Source: Syngnathus acus
Lineage: Eukaryota > Chordata > Actinopteri > Syngnathiformes > Syngnathidae
Length of the DNA: 64,000 nucleotides
Direction: 5' to 3'
Assembly: GCF_901709675.1 (NCBI RefSeq)
Contig: NC_051089.1
Location: forward strand, 7,871,476 to 7,935,475
Position numbers and translations under genes: made by a program. Positions 51,801-64,000 of the stretch are shown here, piece by piece. Within the stretch, counting starts at the first letter, position 1. The number at the start of each line of letters is the position of its first letter. The notes under the pieces were generated by a model. It made no database searches. It had not been told where the DNA came from and saw only the letters and a list, made by a program, of their open reading frames with translations.

Positions 51801-54800
51801 ATAATTCAACAGGGAGCAGCAGCTTCAAACCTGATAGTAATTCTCCCCCTTGGTTAATTAGGGACTTTATGCCAGATTTAAAATCAGCAGGTGTCTCCAA
51901 GGTTGATAAGCCACTATGGACTCATTTTATCACTGCCTGGAAGAAAAGAATGTGGAAGAACAGAAGAGAGAGCTGCTTTAAGTTTTAATCAGGAAGCCAG
52001 AGATTTTTTTTTTTTCATGAGCGCTTGCTGCAATCGCAAGGGATTCTTCAAACTGCACCTCATCTCTGTCACATATTTTGAACTGTCCTTTTAAGTATTT
52101 TGTATATTAATTTGCCGACAAGAAATAAAAAGAAAAATGTTTGATTAATTATACCACATGGCGATTTGTATTGCTTTTGGTTCTGACTTTTTTTACTTCA
52201 ACGGACATATTGATATTAGGCTGGTGCTGGCAGAAAAAAAAAGTGAGAAACACAAAAGGAAGCAGCAAACACTAACTAGGGGCAGTAAACATTTTCAAAA
52301 TAAAACAGGATTTACCTGGATGACACGAGTTGACAATTCTGATCTTGCCTTCCCTTGTCATGAACATCATTATTCCTCCTCAGCTCTGATCACCTTTGAC
52401 ACAAATCCTGTCTTTATACGTTACCGACCCAGTCTGTCTGTGTTCCTTTGCCTTCTTTATATCATCTCTGCCCTTCCTTCATTTTCATCCTGTCTGACTT
52501 TCAGCTCTCTAAGGAGAACAGGTGTGTTCTCTATTAAATCTCTCCCTCTCTCTCTCACACACACACACCGCCATAGAAAATACAGTTACATACACTCCAC
52601 AAAGAATAGAATTCACCTCTAGACGGGCCTTGTGCTTTTGTCAGAGGACGTTTTGGGGTTTGTCCAGCACAGCAAATCAGTTCAACATTCTGCTCTTATG
52701 CAAATTAGACTTCTTAAAACTTTTTCCTCCCTCAAGTCAGGTTAAATAAATAGTCTCACCTTGAGCCTGGTGCGCATTAAAATGTGTCGGTTTTCTTGAC
52801 CTGTGACAACTCCAATCGAGTCAATTAATTCTTCCACACAAGCTGACATCAGTAAGATCAAACTCATAAAGATTTAAGACAGATTAAGAGGAGATTTTCT
52901 CATTTGGCTACTTCTGCTCAAGTGGAATTCAAGACATTGTTTACCTCTACCTAGAATCAGCCTAAGATTTTAGAATTTAGCAGAAATATCACAAATATGT
53001 CGGCAAATGGTCCAATGGTTGACCTTTTTGGCCAAAATTTGTAATTCATAACACAGCCACATCCCATTTATAAGAGCTGTGCACATTATTTTAGTTGTTT
53101 ATTTCTACGTTCTCTCAAGATTTAGAAAGGCAGACAGTGCAGTGTAATTGTCCTATTATATAGATTAGGTCATATTAATGATGTCTTTTCAACAGGGGTG
53201 TGTAGACTTTATGTCCATTGAATGTTCCATTATATTCTTAAAATTCAAGCAGCTTTAATGATAGTTCTTGATTCTCGGTCAGGTTGTTATGATCAACTAA
53301 ATGGTTGGTACCATGGCAACCACCACAATGATGTTATTCAGGGCTGCTTTACGTTATCTGATAAAGTATGCTGATTATGTTTAGCAGAATCAAAGTGTTC
53401 ATTGGTCTGTTAGGCGTTGTTTTGGTGCAAAGTGCAAACACAATTCAACTTGATGGTTATATTTCTGGTAACTGGTGGTGACGTCATATTTCCACAAAGC
53501 ACAGCACGTTAAGTAAACGCTGCGACTTCTTGAATGTTTTCTACTTTTATGGTTATCATACGGGTAACAAATGATGAAGGTGAAACGGCTGTAGTTTTGG
53601 GGAAGGCTAAAATATTGTCGTTTGAAAAATGGAAATGCAAATAGGGGGAAAAGAAAAAGGGCAAAAGCTCGTAGAAAATCTCACACAGTGGTATTAATGC
53701 CACCAATCTTTTTTCTCATTAAAAAGTCATACAGTTTAGCTCTGTGTACTTTCGGTTTTTGCATAATGAGGTCAAAGAGAAAACAAATAGCTCTGCAGTG
53801 CAATGCAGCCTTTCCTCTCGGTAAAATGCTTTTGCTTTCAGTTAACGTCGAGGCAAACAAATCATTGGCAAGCATTTGTCCCGCTCTTTGCTGTAAGGTG
53901 ACTATTTGTCTGAAAGAAAGCCAGGCACCGCCAGGAATTCCGCACTTACTGCAAGAACCCAATAAAACAATAGGAAACAGTCGGCATACAGTTGAACAAC
54001 TAAAGTTTTTCACAGTCTTTTTCAAGGCGTTGGTTAACCTCCATGTTTGGACAAACGCTATTGATGGATTGATTTAACTGTGTCCCAAATGAAAACTATA
54101 CAGATAATGGTAAAGTTATGAACTGGCTAGAAATGTATAAATAAATAAAAAAAATCTGTGTATACCAGTTAATCATTTATTGCTGGTTTTGGTAAAGAGA
54201 GTCTCTCACAAAAAGACAAAAAAAACCTTCGTACCGGGTACAATCGACTCCATTTTTCACATTGTATTATATTGATTGAGATCTCATGCCTCTGATTTTT
54301 TTTTTCTTTTTGCAACTTCGACACATGATTCCTTTTTTGGGGAGGTTGCAAAGTATAGAAGGAAATTGCCTAGCTATTTTTTCATTCAAGAATATATTTT
54401 CTTGCTGGAACATCTTTGTCATTTTAACTATGCATATTACTTTAATTTCAACAATTTAGTGTTCCCCGTCAGCCGTTTTACTCTCCTGCATTGACCTTCC
54501 TCACCAATGGATGGCAGCATTACTACACTGAGTAATAGACACAAGCTCTTCAGAATGCATCTTACTATTGTTCTATCGACCTGCTTGTTCTTTTTGAATC
54601 ATCTGCCTTGACTCTCTCCTTCTTTGCTTGTTTGCCACAACATAGACTCCCTCCTACCAGTGGATGTACAAATGTTTTTTGTAAAAATATATACTGTATC
54701 TGACTAAACCAGTGTGACGCACCGGGAGCGACCAGCTTGATGCTTGAATGACTCAGAGGAACACACTGTGAAATGACACATGCACACACACACATTCTGT

Positions 54801-56179
54801 AAAATCAATGTTGAGGTAGTTAACTTCTCGTAAGAGTAGGATGGGCGTTTCCAAGTGGAACAAATAGTGTGGATTAATATGATGGCAGATTAGGAACAAA
54901 GTGATGAGACAATATTAATAAAATCCATGGTAAAATGCTGTAGTGCGTAGGCCCGAAGCTCGAAAAGTAAGACCTACAGCTCCAGCAGGCTGTTTGAAAG
55001 GCCTCCAGCTATAAATAAGGATTAGTTTTGATCATGTTTGCATGTTGCAGCAGCATGCGTGACATTAATCACATAAAAAGCAACACTATGATCACTGTAC
55101 TTACAGCAGTAGATGAGAAGACTTAAAGATGGAACATTCTAATTGATAAAACAAGGCAATTTGAAACACAATTTCCACCTATTGAAAGTCAAGTTTGACA
55201 CCTGCGCTTGACTGGTGGCAATTTCTTGTTCTTTTTTAGGGTGAGAATATTAGATGCCACCTGCTGTAAAACACTGTAATAGACCACTTTGGGATGACAC
55301 GCAATTTGCATTTGCCATTGCAGCAGCCACCTCTCGGCTCAGTGGCCTAATAAGTCTCCACGTCGTGTTTGCAGCATTGTAATCTCGTTAGTGTGATCTT
55401 CTGCACATACCACCGGGAATCATGGATCAATAATTGGCTCATGCCTCTGGTTTGGGTGCGAATGCTTTACACACAATTCCCTGGCGGACGTCTTTTGTGG
55501 TCACTGGAGGGTGACGATGATGCCGGTATTATTTATCTCAGACTTTCCTCTATATTCGTCCCTCACTATATCACGGTTCAATTTATGCCGACTGACTGTC
55601 ATGGATTTTTAAATTGTGCTTTATGTATTTAATAGTAAAGGTGTACCTAATTTTGTGGCCCTGTCCTGTTAATAATTTCCCCTTTATCTTTCCATTGCAT
55701 CTTGATCATCACTTCCTTCCTTCCGGAAGGCTTCCTGCAATCCGTCTTCTACGCTTTCTTCCCACGGGAAGCATCTTTCCTTTTATCCCTCTTCCCACTC
55801 TCCCTTGTCATGTGTTCTTCTTTCCACGCTGTCTCTGTATGTATCTTTCCCCCTATCTTCACATTACTTTCCGCTATCCTACAATCGAGACCCCGTTACA
55901 ATTTTACTTGGCTCATCTGCTCTCTTTCCATCATTTCAAATATTGATAGTTTTGTTTTCCTCATCAAGACAATGTAAGAAAGGGAACATTTTTGCAATAT
56001 TTCTCATTATATCAAAATATTTTTGATGGCCACAATTTGGGCCTGTACTGTAATATTATGCCGTTACATTATTTCCCATGAGAAAGTACTTATTTGTTTT
56101 CATTTATACATTTTGGACCCTGGAAAAGGCACATAAGTTGCATTTTCAATCCGATAAAAAGCCCTTCGGACCGCATTAG

Positions 56180-56470
56180 TTTACATCAGTGATTCTTAAC
56201 CACTGTGCCACAACACATTAGGGTGCCGTGAGAAGTCATGTGTGCCACTGGGAAAAGTTCCGATTTTACTTAATTGGTTTGACTATCATTTATTTACTCC
56301 AAGTAATGTATATTTCATTTGGGGTATCTTCGCCAGTATTGTGACAGGCAGAACAATTAACGGGTCTTTCAGTAGATGGTGGAAGTTAGTAACCTTTTGC
56401 ATTCAGTCAACAGAATAACAGCTTTGTGTTCAACCCAGATTTCACACCAAATAAATGTGTGAATAAATTA
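56180..56470. mobile_element. hAT-like repeat, second copy
   Basis: It opens with cagtgattcttaaccactgt and gggtgccgtgagaagtcatg, typical of a non-autonomous fish hAT element as I recall. It continues into gtgacaggcagaacaattaa, shared with the repeat in the tbp intron. There is no transposase frame. Confidence 0.5.
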
Positions 56471-56597
56471 AGATGAGATCATCATATTTACATTCAATGG
56501 TGCCTTGATTTGAGTTAATTTCTTTCAGCGATCACACCCCTAACTCAAAGCAATTGTCCTTTACAAACGGAACAGACTTCAAGTGTCAAACGTGCAT

Positions 56598-56755
56598 ATC
56601 CATCCATCCGCCCATTTTCTATACCGCTTATCGTCATTTGTGTAACGTACGAGCTGGAGCCGATCCCAGCTAAATTGCTATTGTGAGTGATGGAGTTCAA
56701 GGTGAGGAAAGACAAGCAGTCGCCAGTCACTGGCCTGCCTTGCATATTATGGCAC
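56598..56755 (-). mobile_element. SINE-like repeat tail fragment
   Basis: The text tccatccatccgcccatttt, ctataccgcttatcgtca and gagccgatcccagct is the 3' part of the dispersed repeat in reverse. It is diverged and merges into unrecognised sequence. Confidence 0.5.
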
Positions 56756-57354
56756 TTTCATTTGGTTTTGGAGCTTCTTGGGAGTGAGCTTCCTTGTTGC
56801 TTTTGTCTGAAACTGAGTCCTATGAAATAAGATGAAGTGGTGAAGTGCTTGCAACTCAAAATAATTTTTCTACTCAAATGAATAGAAATGCAGCAAATGC
56901 TCCTTCTGACCTTGGCCATGTAGGGGCAGTATAATACAAACATGGAGATGGTCCTCACTAAGCTATCTATCTATTAGCCGTTTTATCGAGAGGATAAAGA
57001 ATATACGCTTCTGAGTATTGTTGCAGTATGTTGTCAGTGTTATCCGCCGTTTGTCTTTAAATGTCGATCGCTTAAAGCGTTATAGCACTGCCCTATCGAA
57101 ACTATTTGCTGGCATGTTTTCCTTAGTCGTTGTCGCAGTTCTTTCACTTGTTCCTTTGCACTGAACCAAAATACCGCAGGGGTCTCTTTGCAGACATGCT
57201 GGTCGATCGTCTGACCTGCACTGAAAGAGAAAACTGGAAGTAGTTTGGGTTTCAAATATAGTTTTTGCGAAACCTATCATGGAACTTCTGACACACTTTG
57301 CATGACTGTGTAAGTCTTACTTTTATTCAAATGTATCTGTGTATTAAAGGCTTT

Positions 57355-57430
57355 TCTCTCCCTCTCTCTCCTCCCACCCTCTCTGTCTCTCTCTCTCTGT
57401 CTCTCTTGCTCCCACCCTCTCTCCTGCCTC
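57355..57430. repeat. CT-rich low-complexity tract
   Basis: Runs of CTCTCT, CTCCCACC and similar lie on the plus strand just upstream of the presumed 5' untranslated region of the 57.8 kb exon. Pyrimidine tracts of this kind are common in teleost promoters. Confidence 0.7.
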
Positions 57431-57540
57431 TCAGTCGTTGCTGCACAGTGTGCTGTGAGGACCTAGCGAGCATCATATCTCTCCTCCGTTCTTGTCTCCT
57501 CACCTTCACTGAGCCGCTCCATCCCTCCTCCTCCTCTGCT

Positions 57541-57630
57541 ATGACATCTCACACCAGCTGCGCGCTGCCTGCGCCAGCCCGACACCGCTCATCCAACATG
57601 GACTTGTGCGCCTGGACAAGCCGCGATTGA
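57541..57630 (+). other. possible upstream ORF in the 5' leader
   Basis: An ATG at 57541 opens a 29-codon frame (MTSHTSCALPAP, later MDLCAWTSRD) that stops at 57630, before the presumed main start at 57817. It is meaningful only if transcription begins upstream of 57541, which is not shown. Confidence 0.3.
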
Positions 57631-57816
57631 TCCTCGACTGGCGTTGTTTTTTGTTTTAGTGTTTTGTTTAGCTTGTTGAAAAGATATAACAACGCAAGAA
57701 GGAAAGGAGGAGGGGGGGCGGCCGTCATCTTTTACCCCCCTCCGCTCCCTTCAGCCAAGCAGAGCGGCAAGGTGGGGGGAAGGCTCGCAGCCAGCTTGGA
57801 TTTATTTAACAGCAAC

Positions 57817-57952
57817 ATGACGGATTTGGAGATGCCAATGATGGTGAAGAAGCGGAGGAGGCTGATCGTGAGGAAAATGGCCCGACTAAGACACAACCTC
57901 TCACTTCTCCTCCTGACGGGGCTCCTCATCGGGGATTTCTCCTGCTCTGGGG
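57817..57952 (+). CDS. first coding exon of an unidentified secreted or membrane protein (partial)
   Basis: From ATG 57817 the frame runs 45 codons plus one base to a strong donor, ggGTGAGT, at 57953. It encodes a basic segment (VKKRRRLIVRK) and then a hydrophobic signal-peptide core (LSLLLLTGLLIGDFSCSG). Downstream Mets at 57838 and 57877 could also start a signal peptide; an in-frame Met at 57664 is further upstream. A GC- and CpG-rich leader precedes it and more than 6 kb of intron follow. A phase-1 exit just after a signal peptide and a long first intron are typical of receptors and adhesion proteins. I do not recognise the family. UNC5B lies near DDX21 in human 10q22 and is one testable guess, with no sequence proof. 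Confidence 0.5.
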
Positions 57953-59232
57953 GTGAGTTCTTAAGTCTGTGTGTGTGCGCTCAAATAATCGCAAGTCGGG
58001 GCGAGATCGTGCCATGCCTAACTTGTGTGCGTGCGTGTTCGGCATAGCGAGTTTCCCACCCCTAAAGAACGACGTGTGCATGCACAGAAATGTGCGTGTG
58101 AGGGAGTGTGCGTGTGTGTGTGTGCGCACAGTGCTCGTCTTGGAAATCACAGTCACCTTAATTGCGTTAAAGTACTTCAAAAATGAATAATTGAAGACTT
58201 CAGCCCTCACTCCATGCCGCTATCCCAAATGTGCACCTCTGCTCCGGGGGTACGGTGGGGGACAGCTGACTGTAAAATCACACACAACAGTCCAACTTGC
58301 ACACATCTGGGAAGTTGGTTCCCGTGTTCCTGGAGTTTGTCTCTGTTGCGGTGGAGATTCCCTCAGAGGGGATGGATGCTCCGTGTCAGCGGGCCTGCAG
58401 TGCTGACGCTGCTTGTAGTGCTAGTGGGAAGTTGGTGACCAACATGGATGCAGCTCGGTGGGAGGAAAGTGTTAACGGTCTCCTTTTGGTGCAGGGAACT
58501 GACTTGTTTTCGTCAATGGCTTCTCTGTCCTGTTCTTTGCCTCGCCAGCTCCATCCCTGTCACTGTCATCTTCGCTCAGACGCATGCAGCAACCTGTCAC
58601 AAAAAGGCTGCCACTATAGGAGCAAATGTTCTATGGCGACGTTCCCCCAGATCGGCAGGGCAACGTCAGTTTATGCACGTTCATATTGATCCGGAGCGAG
58701 CCCGTGTGGTATTTTTAACCGTTTACTCTGACGTGTGTAATATGGAAGTGAAATGGTTTTAATAGTCTCACTGCGGATACTTGAACTGTGATTGACAATT
58801 TTGTTGGGATGCAAACCCCCTCCCAAAAAAGAGATATCAGTAAAAGTTTTGGGGTGGCCCCTATACCCCTCCTTTATCCTTTTCAGTGATGTTACAAACA
58901 GGATGGCTTGTTCCCAGTGCAATTTGTGCTGTGCATTTTGCAATGGGCCTTCAGTGGGGGGTGGGGACATTTAATTTACCGCTTAATAGCACCACTATCA
59001 CCGTCCAATCATAGCGACATCAGTATTATAGAAAAATGGAATATAATAGCATGCAACTGTGCTACGTGCATCTGGAGCAGTTCCGAAACACTATTTATCC
59101 ACGCTAACAAAAACATAAAACATGAAAATAAAATTGTTCAAATATATATAATATAACATTTGCCTGACCAACCATTCAGAGAAGGAAAAATGCTGACATC
59201 ATCAAAATTCATCAAACATTGGTCAAAGATAC

Positions 59233-59462
59233 GCTCCCAGTTCTAGCACATCCGCCTCACAGTTCAGAGGGTGCGGGTTCCATTCCACCTCCGGCCCTCC
59301 CCGTGTGGAGTTTGCATGTTCTCCCCCCGCCTGCGTGGGTTTTCTCCGGGCACTCCGGTTTCCTCCCACTTCCCAAGAACATGCACGGTAGGCTGATTGA
59401 GCACTCCAAATTGGGATAGGCTTCGACCCCCGTAGGGACAGGCGGTACAGAAAATGGATGGA
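59233..59462 (+). mobile_element. SINE-like repeat with tRNA-like head
   Basis: This is the most complete head in the window: agcacatccgcctcacagtt, then gcgggttccattcc, which resembles an RNA polymerase III B box (GGTTCNANNCC). It continues with gtttgcatgttctcccc, gcgtgggttttctccgg and cggtttcctcccac, and ends gcggtacagaaaatggatgg. The middle is shortened relative to the copy at 6261-6550. Confidence 0.65.
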
Positions 59463-61722
59463 AATTCCCACTACTGCTTGTTACATACGCTGACTTGTTT
59501 TGCCTCCATGTGCATCAACAACTCCAATGGCTCAGAACAAGCCTGGTGGACTGATGAAGTGCTCCGTGTCCACCGGTCTTGATCGCACCAATGCTTGATT
59601 TTGCCAAGCCGTTCTACATCACTGAATGTGAGAGATTGGCACATTGACGATCATGTTGCTGATTCGTTTAAGCCGTTTACGAATTAAGCAACTTCTGCCA
59701 TCCGTTCAGCTGTGATTCATCTCCCAATCTGTGCTGACACGTTGATGCACATATTTCCCTCTGTTGATCGGCTTTTACCCCCTTCAACATTGCAAAGCCT
59801 CACAATCAGATTAGTTAGTGTTCCATATTATAACATGAACAAAAAAAAAAGGGAAGTCAACCTATTGCACTGCTCTACTGCAGATCAGCAGCTACATTGA
59901 CTTATTTAACAGTTATCCACCATGGGATGGACATAAAGGAAATTAAAGGGCAAACAGACATCTGGAAAGACAGAAGGGGGATTGCAATAATTCATTTGGT
60001 GTGTCCGCAAACCCCAGATGGTCACCACCTTTAAATGTGGATGATGCACTTTAAATTCAAAGATGCAACTAATTATTGATTGTCTTGAAATGTCATTTAA
60101 AATGTTATGAAAAGTCAAGAAACTTTCACAACCCTAGTGGCATTAAAATTCACAGATGACAAATTATAAATTGTCAAAATAAAAAAAACTTTTATGCTAT
60201 TGTATCAATATGCTGGTAATTAGCTTTTTTGGTTGGAAAACTTCACCAGTAGTCGTGATCTTTACAGTGTAACAATCCATTCATTTGTCTCTGCCTTACT
60301 AATGGTAACATCCAAACATTTCAGCACGCATTTAATTACTTGCTAACTTCAGCAATGGGCCCAGGTGAAAATCAGCAATGGGCCATTTCCTTAGACAGTA
60401 CACCATTTTAATGAAGCTTTGTAATTTACGTCATCATTACCATGATTGTAATCTCGATCTGAGACATTGCCACAGTTTTTCCTTGTATGGTAGTTGAAAG
60501 CCAACAAATCTAACAATGAGTTGGTTGTAGAAGAAAAGCAAGTAAGACCTTGCTTGTTCATGCGCAGGTAAGAGTGTGCCATCTCTTCGAGTGAATTATT
60601 GTCTGTACTTGAGCATTCTTCTCACAAGAATAAACTCACTTGGCTTTGCTGTTTTCCACTAGCACTCGAATTACAACACTTGAATAATCCTGAATAGAAG
60701 TGTTGGAAAATTTTAACGTGTAGAAGGCTAGGGTCTTCTGCCTTGCATCAACTATTACTAATTACCTGTGTCCCACTTGTTTAACACGTGTTCTTTTTTT
60801 CTTCTAAGGACAAATATATCCACACAAATCAGATTCACACCAGATTAGTTCAATTTCAAACAATTATATTAAGTCTGTTGTTCAGGAAAAGCACTAATAT
60901 GCATACTTCTCAATACTTAATAGTTTGTTGTTTATGACGTATATGAACTTTAGCTAAATCAGACTTTTTTTTTTAATCCAGATCTTCAGCAGGCGTAAAA
61001 TTGTGTCTTCACTCACTCAAGCACAGTGACTCCTAAAGAGTGGTCGATGGGCACTCTCTAGTGGTATGTGAAAGAATCACTGAATTAAATGCAAATAAAA
61101 AATTCCATTTACACTCTGCATCACACATATTAGAATCAAGCTGGTAGCTTATGCTTACAACCTCTTAAAATATTTACACAAGCAGAAACGTCCCCCACCT
61201 GTCATTTCAGCATTTTCTATATCAGTTCTCCAGTTTGTGCCAGTTTTTGCATGCACAACCCTTTTGGAAGTCACAATGAGAACAAATGTATTGGGACAGT
61301 CAGACGTCAGTGATGTTGGACCCAAGTGAGGGCCTTGCACTCAGGTTCTTCCATGTCAAACTCATGTAAGCATGCTTTTATGGCTCTCATGCACTGGGAC
61401 CCAATAGCAGTCTCCCCAAATTGAAGCCAAAAAGTTGAAAGCATGCAATTTTCAAAAATGTCTTGGGAAGTTGAAGAATGAATGCCTAAGATGTCTAGCC
61501 TAACTTCTGACTAATTAATAACGGTGCCACAATACGTGTACTTTATAAAATGTTTGAAAAGTAGCATTGCAATTGTTATGTAGGAGACTTTGAGCATCCA
61601 ATGACAAATGACTCTCTTAGACATATTGCTGCTTTGTGCTGGCTTTCAAATGAGTGCTTTGACAGAAGTTTTAAAAGAGCCTTGGCCTACATAGAGTAGA
61701 TTATAACGTAGGAAGAGTTGGT

Positions 61723-61792
<70 letters not shown>
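61723..61792. repeat. (TG)n / (TATG)n compound microsatellite
   Basis: About 12 TG units, then three TATG units, then about 15 more TG units. It should be highly variable. Confidence 0.9.
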
Positions 61793-61795
<3 letters not shown>

Positions 61796-64000
61796 ACAAA
61801 GCGAGCAAGAGCAAGGATGTTAGCAAGAGAGATTGGGATAGAGCAACAGACAAAGTGAGGGAGAAAATGAAAATGTATTCCTCAGCAGACACGATTAATC
61901 ACAAATGACTTTTCCATCTTGTGCTGCTCTGCTAGTAATGTCTGGAATTAAATAATGACATCATAACCCTGTCCATCCTGAATTTATACCTCAAATTTGT
62001 AGGGAAACACTTCGAGGTGGCCCGAAGCCTCGGCAAGCGGGCTTATCGCATCTGTTATTAATACCAATGTAGAAATGTTTAATATTTGTCGTCAATGCCG
62101 TATGACAACCAGCAGATTCTGTTGTGGTTCCGTCAATGAAAATGCTCACGCCCTGTGGATTTTCACTGAAATTTGACAGGAAGTACATAGTCCAATTTGC
62201 CTCGAAGCAATGTCTGCATACCTTCAACATCAAAATGAAAAGTCTGCTAAACGGGTCCAAAACTCCAAATGTATGTCTAGCGAGCTGCAAATTGCAAGCA
62301 CACATCAAGAGCCTGAAAGTTGTTGTAATTGCCTAGCGGGGAGCTTTTAATGTTGCTTCTTTGACACTGCAGTTTGTTGCTGTTTCTCTTGTAGCTTTTT
62401 GGTGTCGACGCCTCAGTGCGGTGGGAGCGGAGGGTTATTTCATAACGCAGGATTACTCAGCCAGCTCTAAAAATAAGCATGAAATGAACCTCTCGACTGG
62501 CGTTCGTAATGAAAGATTCGTCCGTGTGGCTACAAGATAGCCATGAAAAGTAATATCCAAATTCAATTTGACAAATTGCTCCAGAACATCAACAGCTATG
62601 GTGTGTTTTACCAATTCTAATAAACAAGTGCCATCATTCTCACTACAGCGTTGATAGCTGCAATAAATTCTGGCGTGAAAAAATGACAATTGTATTTTTG
62701 GCAATGAATTGATTGCACATCGAAGTCATGCGTGGACTCATAGCTCAACAAGATGTCATCGGCCTTTTTACTCGAGCTGACTGAATGCAGCAGCTTGTTT
62801 GTGCTCCGCAGCCACAGTTCTCGCTAGTGGGCGGTGTTCAGAATGGCCAAAAGCTTCCTCTCTCATCTGGGGCTTGCTAAGGAGCAAGATGTTGAAACGT
62901 TTTGCGAACCTGCCTGAGCAAATCCTTTCACATAAACGTTTAAAGATGTTACATTCATATCGAAATCTAGCAAATGTAACGGCATTCTTGACAACGGCAT
63001 TAATCGATAGTGTTGTTTTTAGATGAGCGGAGTTGAACACTCACCCATAAATTATGCAGCTGCATTGAGTCATACATTTAATTTAGACACATGCTTCTAA
63101 ATAATTATTTAAATTTGTTATGATGGCCGAAATTAAATGAGCTCATGTCTGTCTGTCTGATCTAGCTTCTACCCATAGCCTTCCATTGGATCGAACTAAG
63201 TTTTAGGATACTTAAAATCAGGTGACTCAGCTCAGGTATGAAAAAATTTAATCAGGAGTGAGGACATTGTGTGCAAGTGGAACAAATTACGTTTAATAAT
63301 AGTGCAACTGCATCATAGATTGATGTCGACACTATTCTAATGTTCAGGTTCATCCTGTAATACACATAATTTGGTCTTTTACATTTTATATGTGTATTCT
63401 TGGTCTTTGTTTACTACACAAACCTTTCATAACTCAACTAAATTATCAATGTGTTTTATTGCTGTTGTATTTTTAATGACCTGCTGCTTTGCTACCACAT
63501 TCCTGATTTCTTACTAAATTGTTTTCATTTTTCAGGTTTTTACTATGCTCTCAGGACATATAAACTAAAATGTTTTCGTACTTCAGTTCCCTTAATATCG
63601 TGATGGCTTGTTGATTGATTTCTTCCATTTGATCAAATAAAGTGATAAGTTTAATTTATTCCTTGCTCATGCTTGTAACTTAAAATATAAAGAGAAACCA
63701 TTGATCTCTTCAAGCTGCCCCCCAAAACTCCTCAAAAAGTGTAATATGTTTTTTTAAATAAGAAAAATAGCACCAAATAATTCCAAGTATACTAAATATA
63801 TTAAAAAAAAAAAAAAAAAAAAATGGGCACATGCATTACAGACAACTGACAGAAACACTTGAAGGAGATAATTCTGGGTGTGAGCATAACAGCTGTTCTT
63901 GTGGCTACTGCGCACACTTGTAAGACTTTCCGAGAACATATGGATATCTTATCTGGTGCAGTCATTGGTGTATCCATTTCATGATGTGTAAAGGTGCTAA

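Larger units (their letters stand above)
39159..57816. other. about 18 kb gene-poor interval
   Basis: I find no convincing coding gene. Open frames here are short, low in complexity or cover repeats. Recognisable contents are LINE and SINE remnants near 42.6, 43.7, 45.3, 45.7-46.1, 56.2-56.5 and 56.6 kb, a MITE-like fragment near 42.5 kb and (TG)n arrays at 48.7-48.9 kb. The chitin synthase promoter should lie just above 39158. Distal enhancers for the gene starting at 57817 could lie here, but the single sequence cannot show that. Confidence 0.55.
57953..64000 (+). other. first intron of the 57.8 kb gene, or intergenic
   Basis: No second coding exon could be recognised by homology. Contents are the SINE-like copy at 59233-59462, a (TG)n array at 61723-61792, poly-A near 63803 and otherwise unique AT-rich DNA. 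The stretch at 61990-62340 is less simple in composition than its surroundings and could be a conserved non-coding element. That is untested. Confidence 0.4.

Noticed and set aside
52158-52622. 154-residue plus-strand open frame
   Set aside because: It shows no domain, no splice or promoter context, and has biased low-complexity ends. Chance opening in AT-rich DNA is likelier.

Overview
This window is nuclear DNA of a teleost fish. The evidence is spliced vertebrate gene models with GT-AG introns, typical fish SINE and LINE remnants, long (TG)n microsatellites, and close protein similarity to known vertebrate rhou, pdcd2, tbp, psmc3 and ddx21. I cannot fix the species; a percomorph-like compact genome is a guess. 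Exon edges were placed by hand from splice sites, reading phase and recalled family sequence. No alignment was run.

Layout. 1-7530: non-coding DNA with repeats. 7531-9593 (-): rhou, four coding exons. 10405-12699 (+): pdcd2, seven coding exons, divergent from rhou. 14024-16172 (-): tbp, eight coding exons, tail-to-tail with pdcd2. 16773-18270 (+): psmc3, only two coding exons, head-to-head with tbp across about 600 bp. 18650-19261: an internally deleted LINE. 19761-25914 (+): ddx21, sixteen coding exons. 27638-39158 (-): a complete chitin synthase gene of 34 coding exons (1404 residues, all phases consistent), tail-to-tail with ddx21. 39159-57816: about 18 kb without a recognisable gene. 57817-57952 (+): one lone signal-peptide exon opening a gene that continues past the window. 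57953-64000: its intron.

The gene-dense half is mostly housekeeping: basal transcription (tbp), the proteasome cap ATPase Rpt5 (psmc3), ribosome biogenesis (ddx21, pdcd2) and an atypical Rho GTPase (rhou). The most striking gene is the chitin synthase, a glycosyltransferase-2 enzyme usually associated with fungi and arthropods. Chitin synthase in fishes has been reported before, so it is remarkable rather than new. This copy keeps every signature motif I could check and has no frameshift.

Other points for a second look are the nearly intron-free psmc3 beside tbp, a fresh 34-residue tandem duplication in ddx21, a LINE whose endonuclease start is joined directly to its 3' end, and the orphan first exon beyond the gene-poor stretch.
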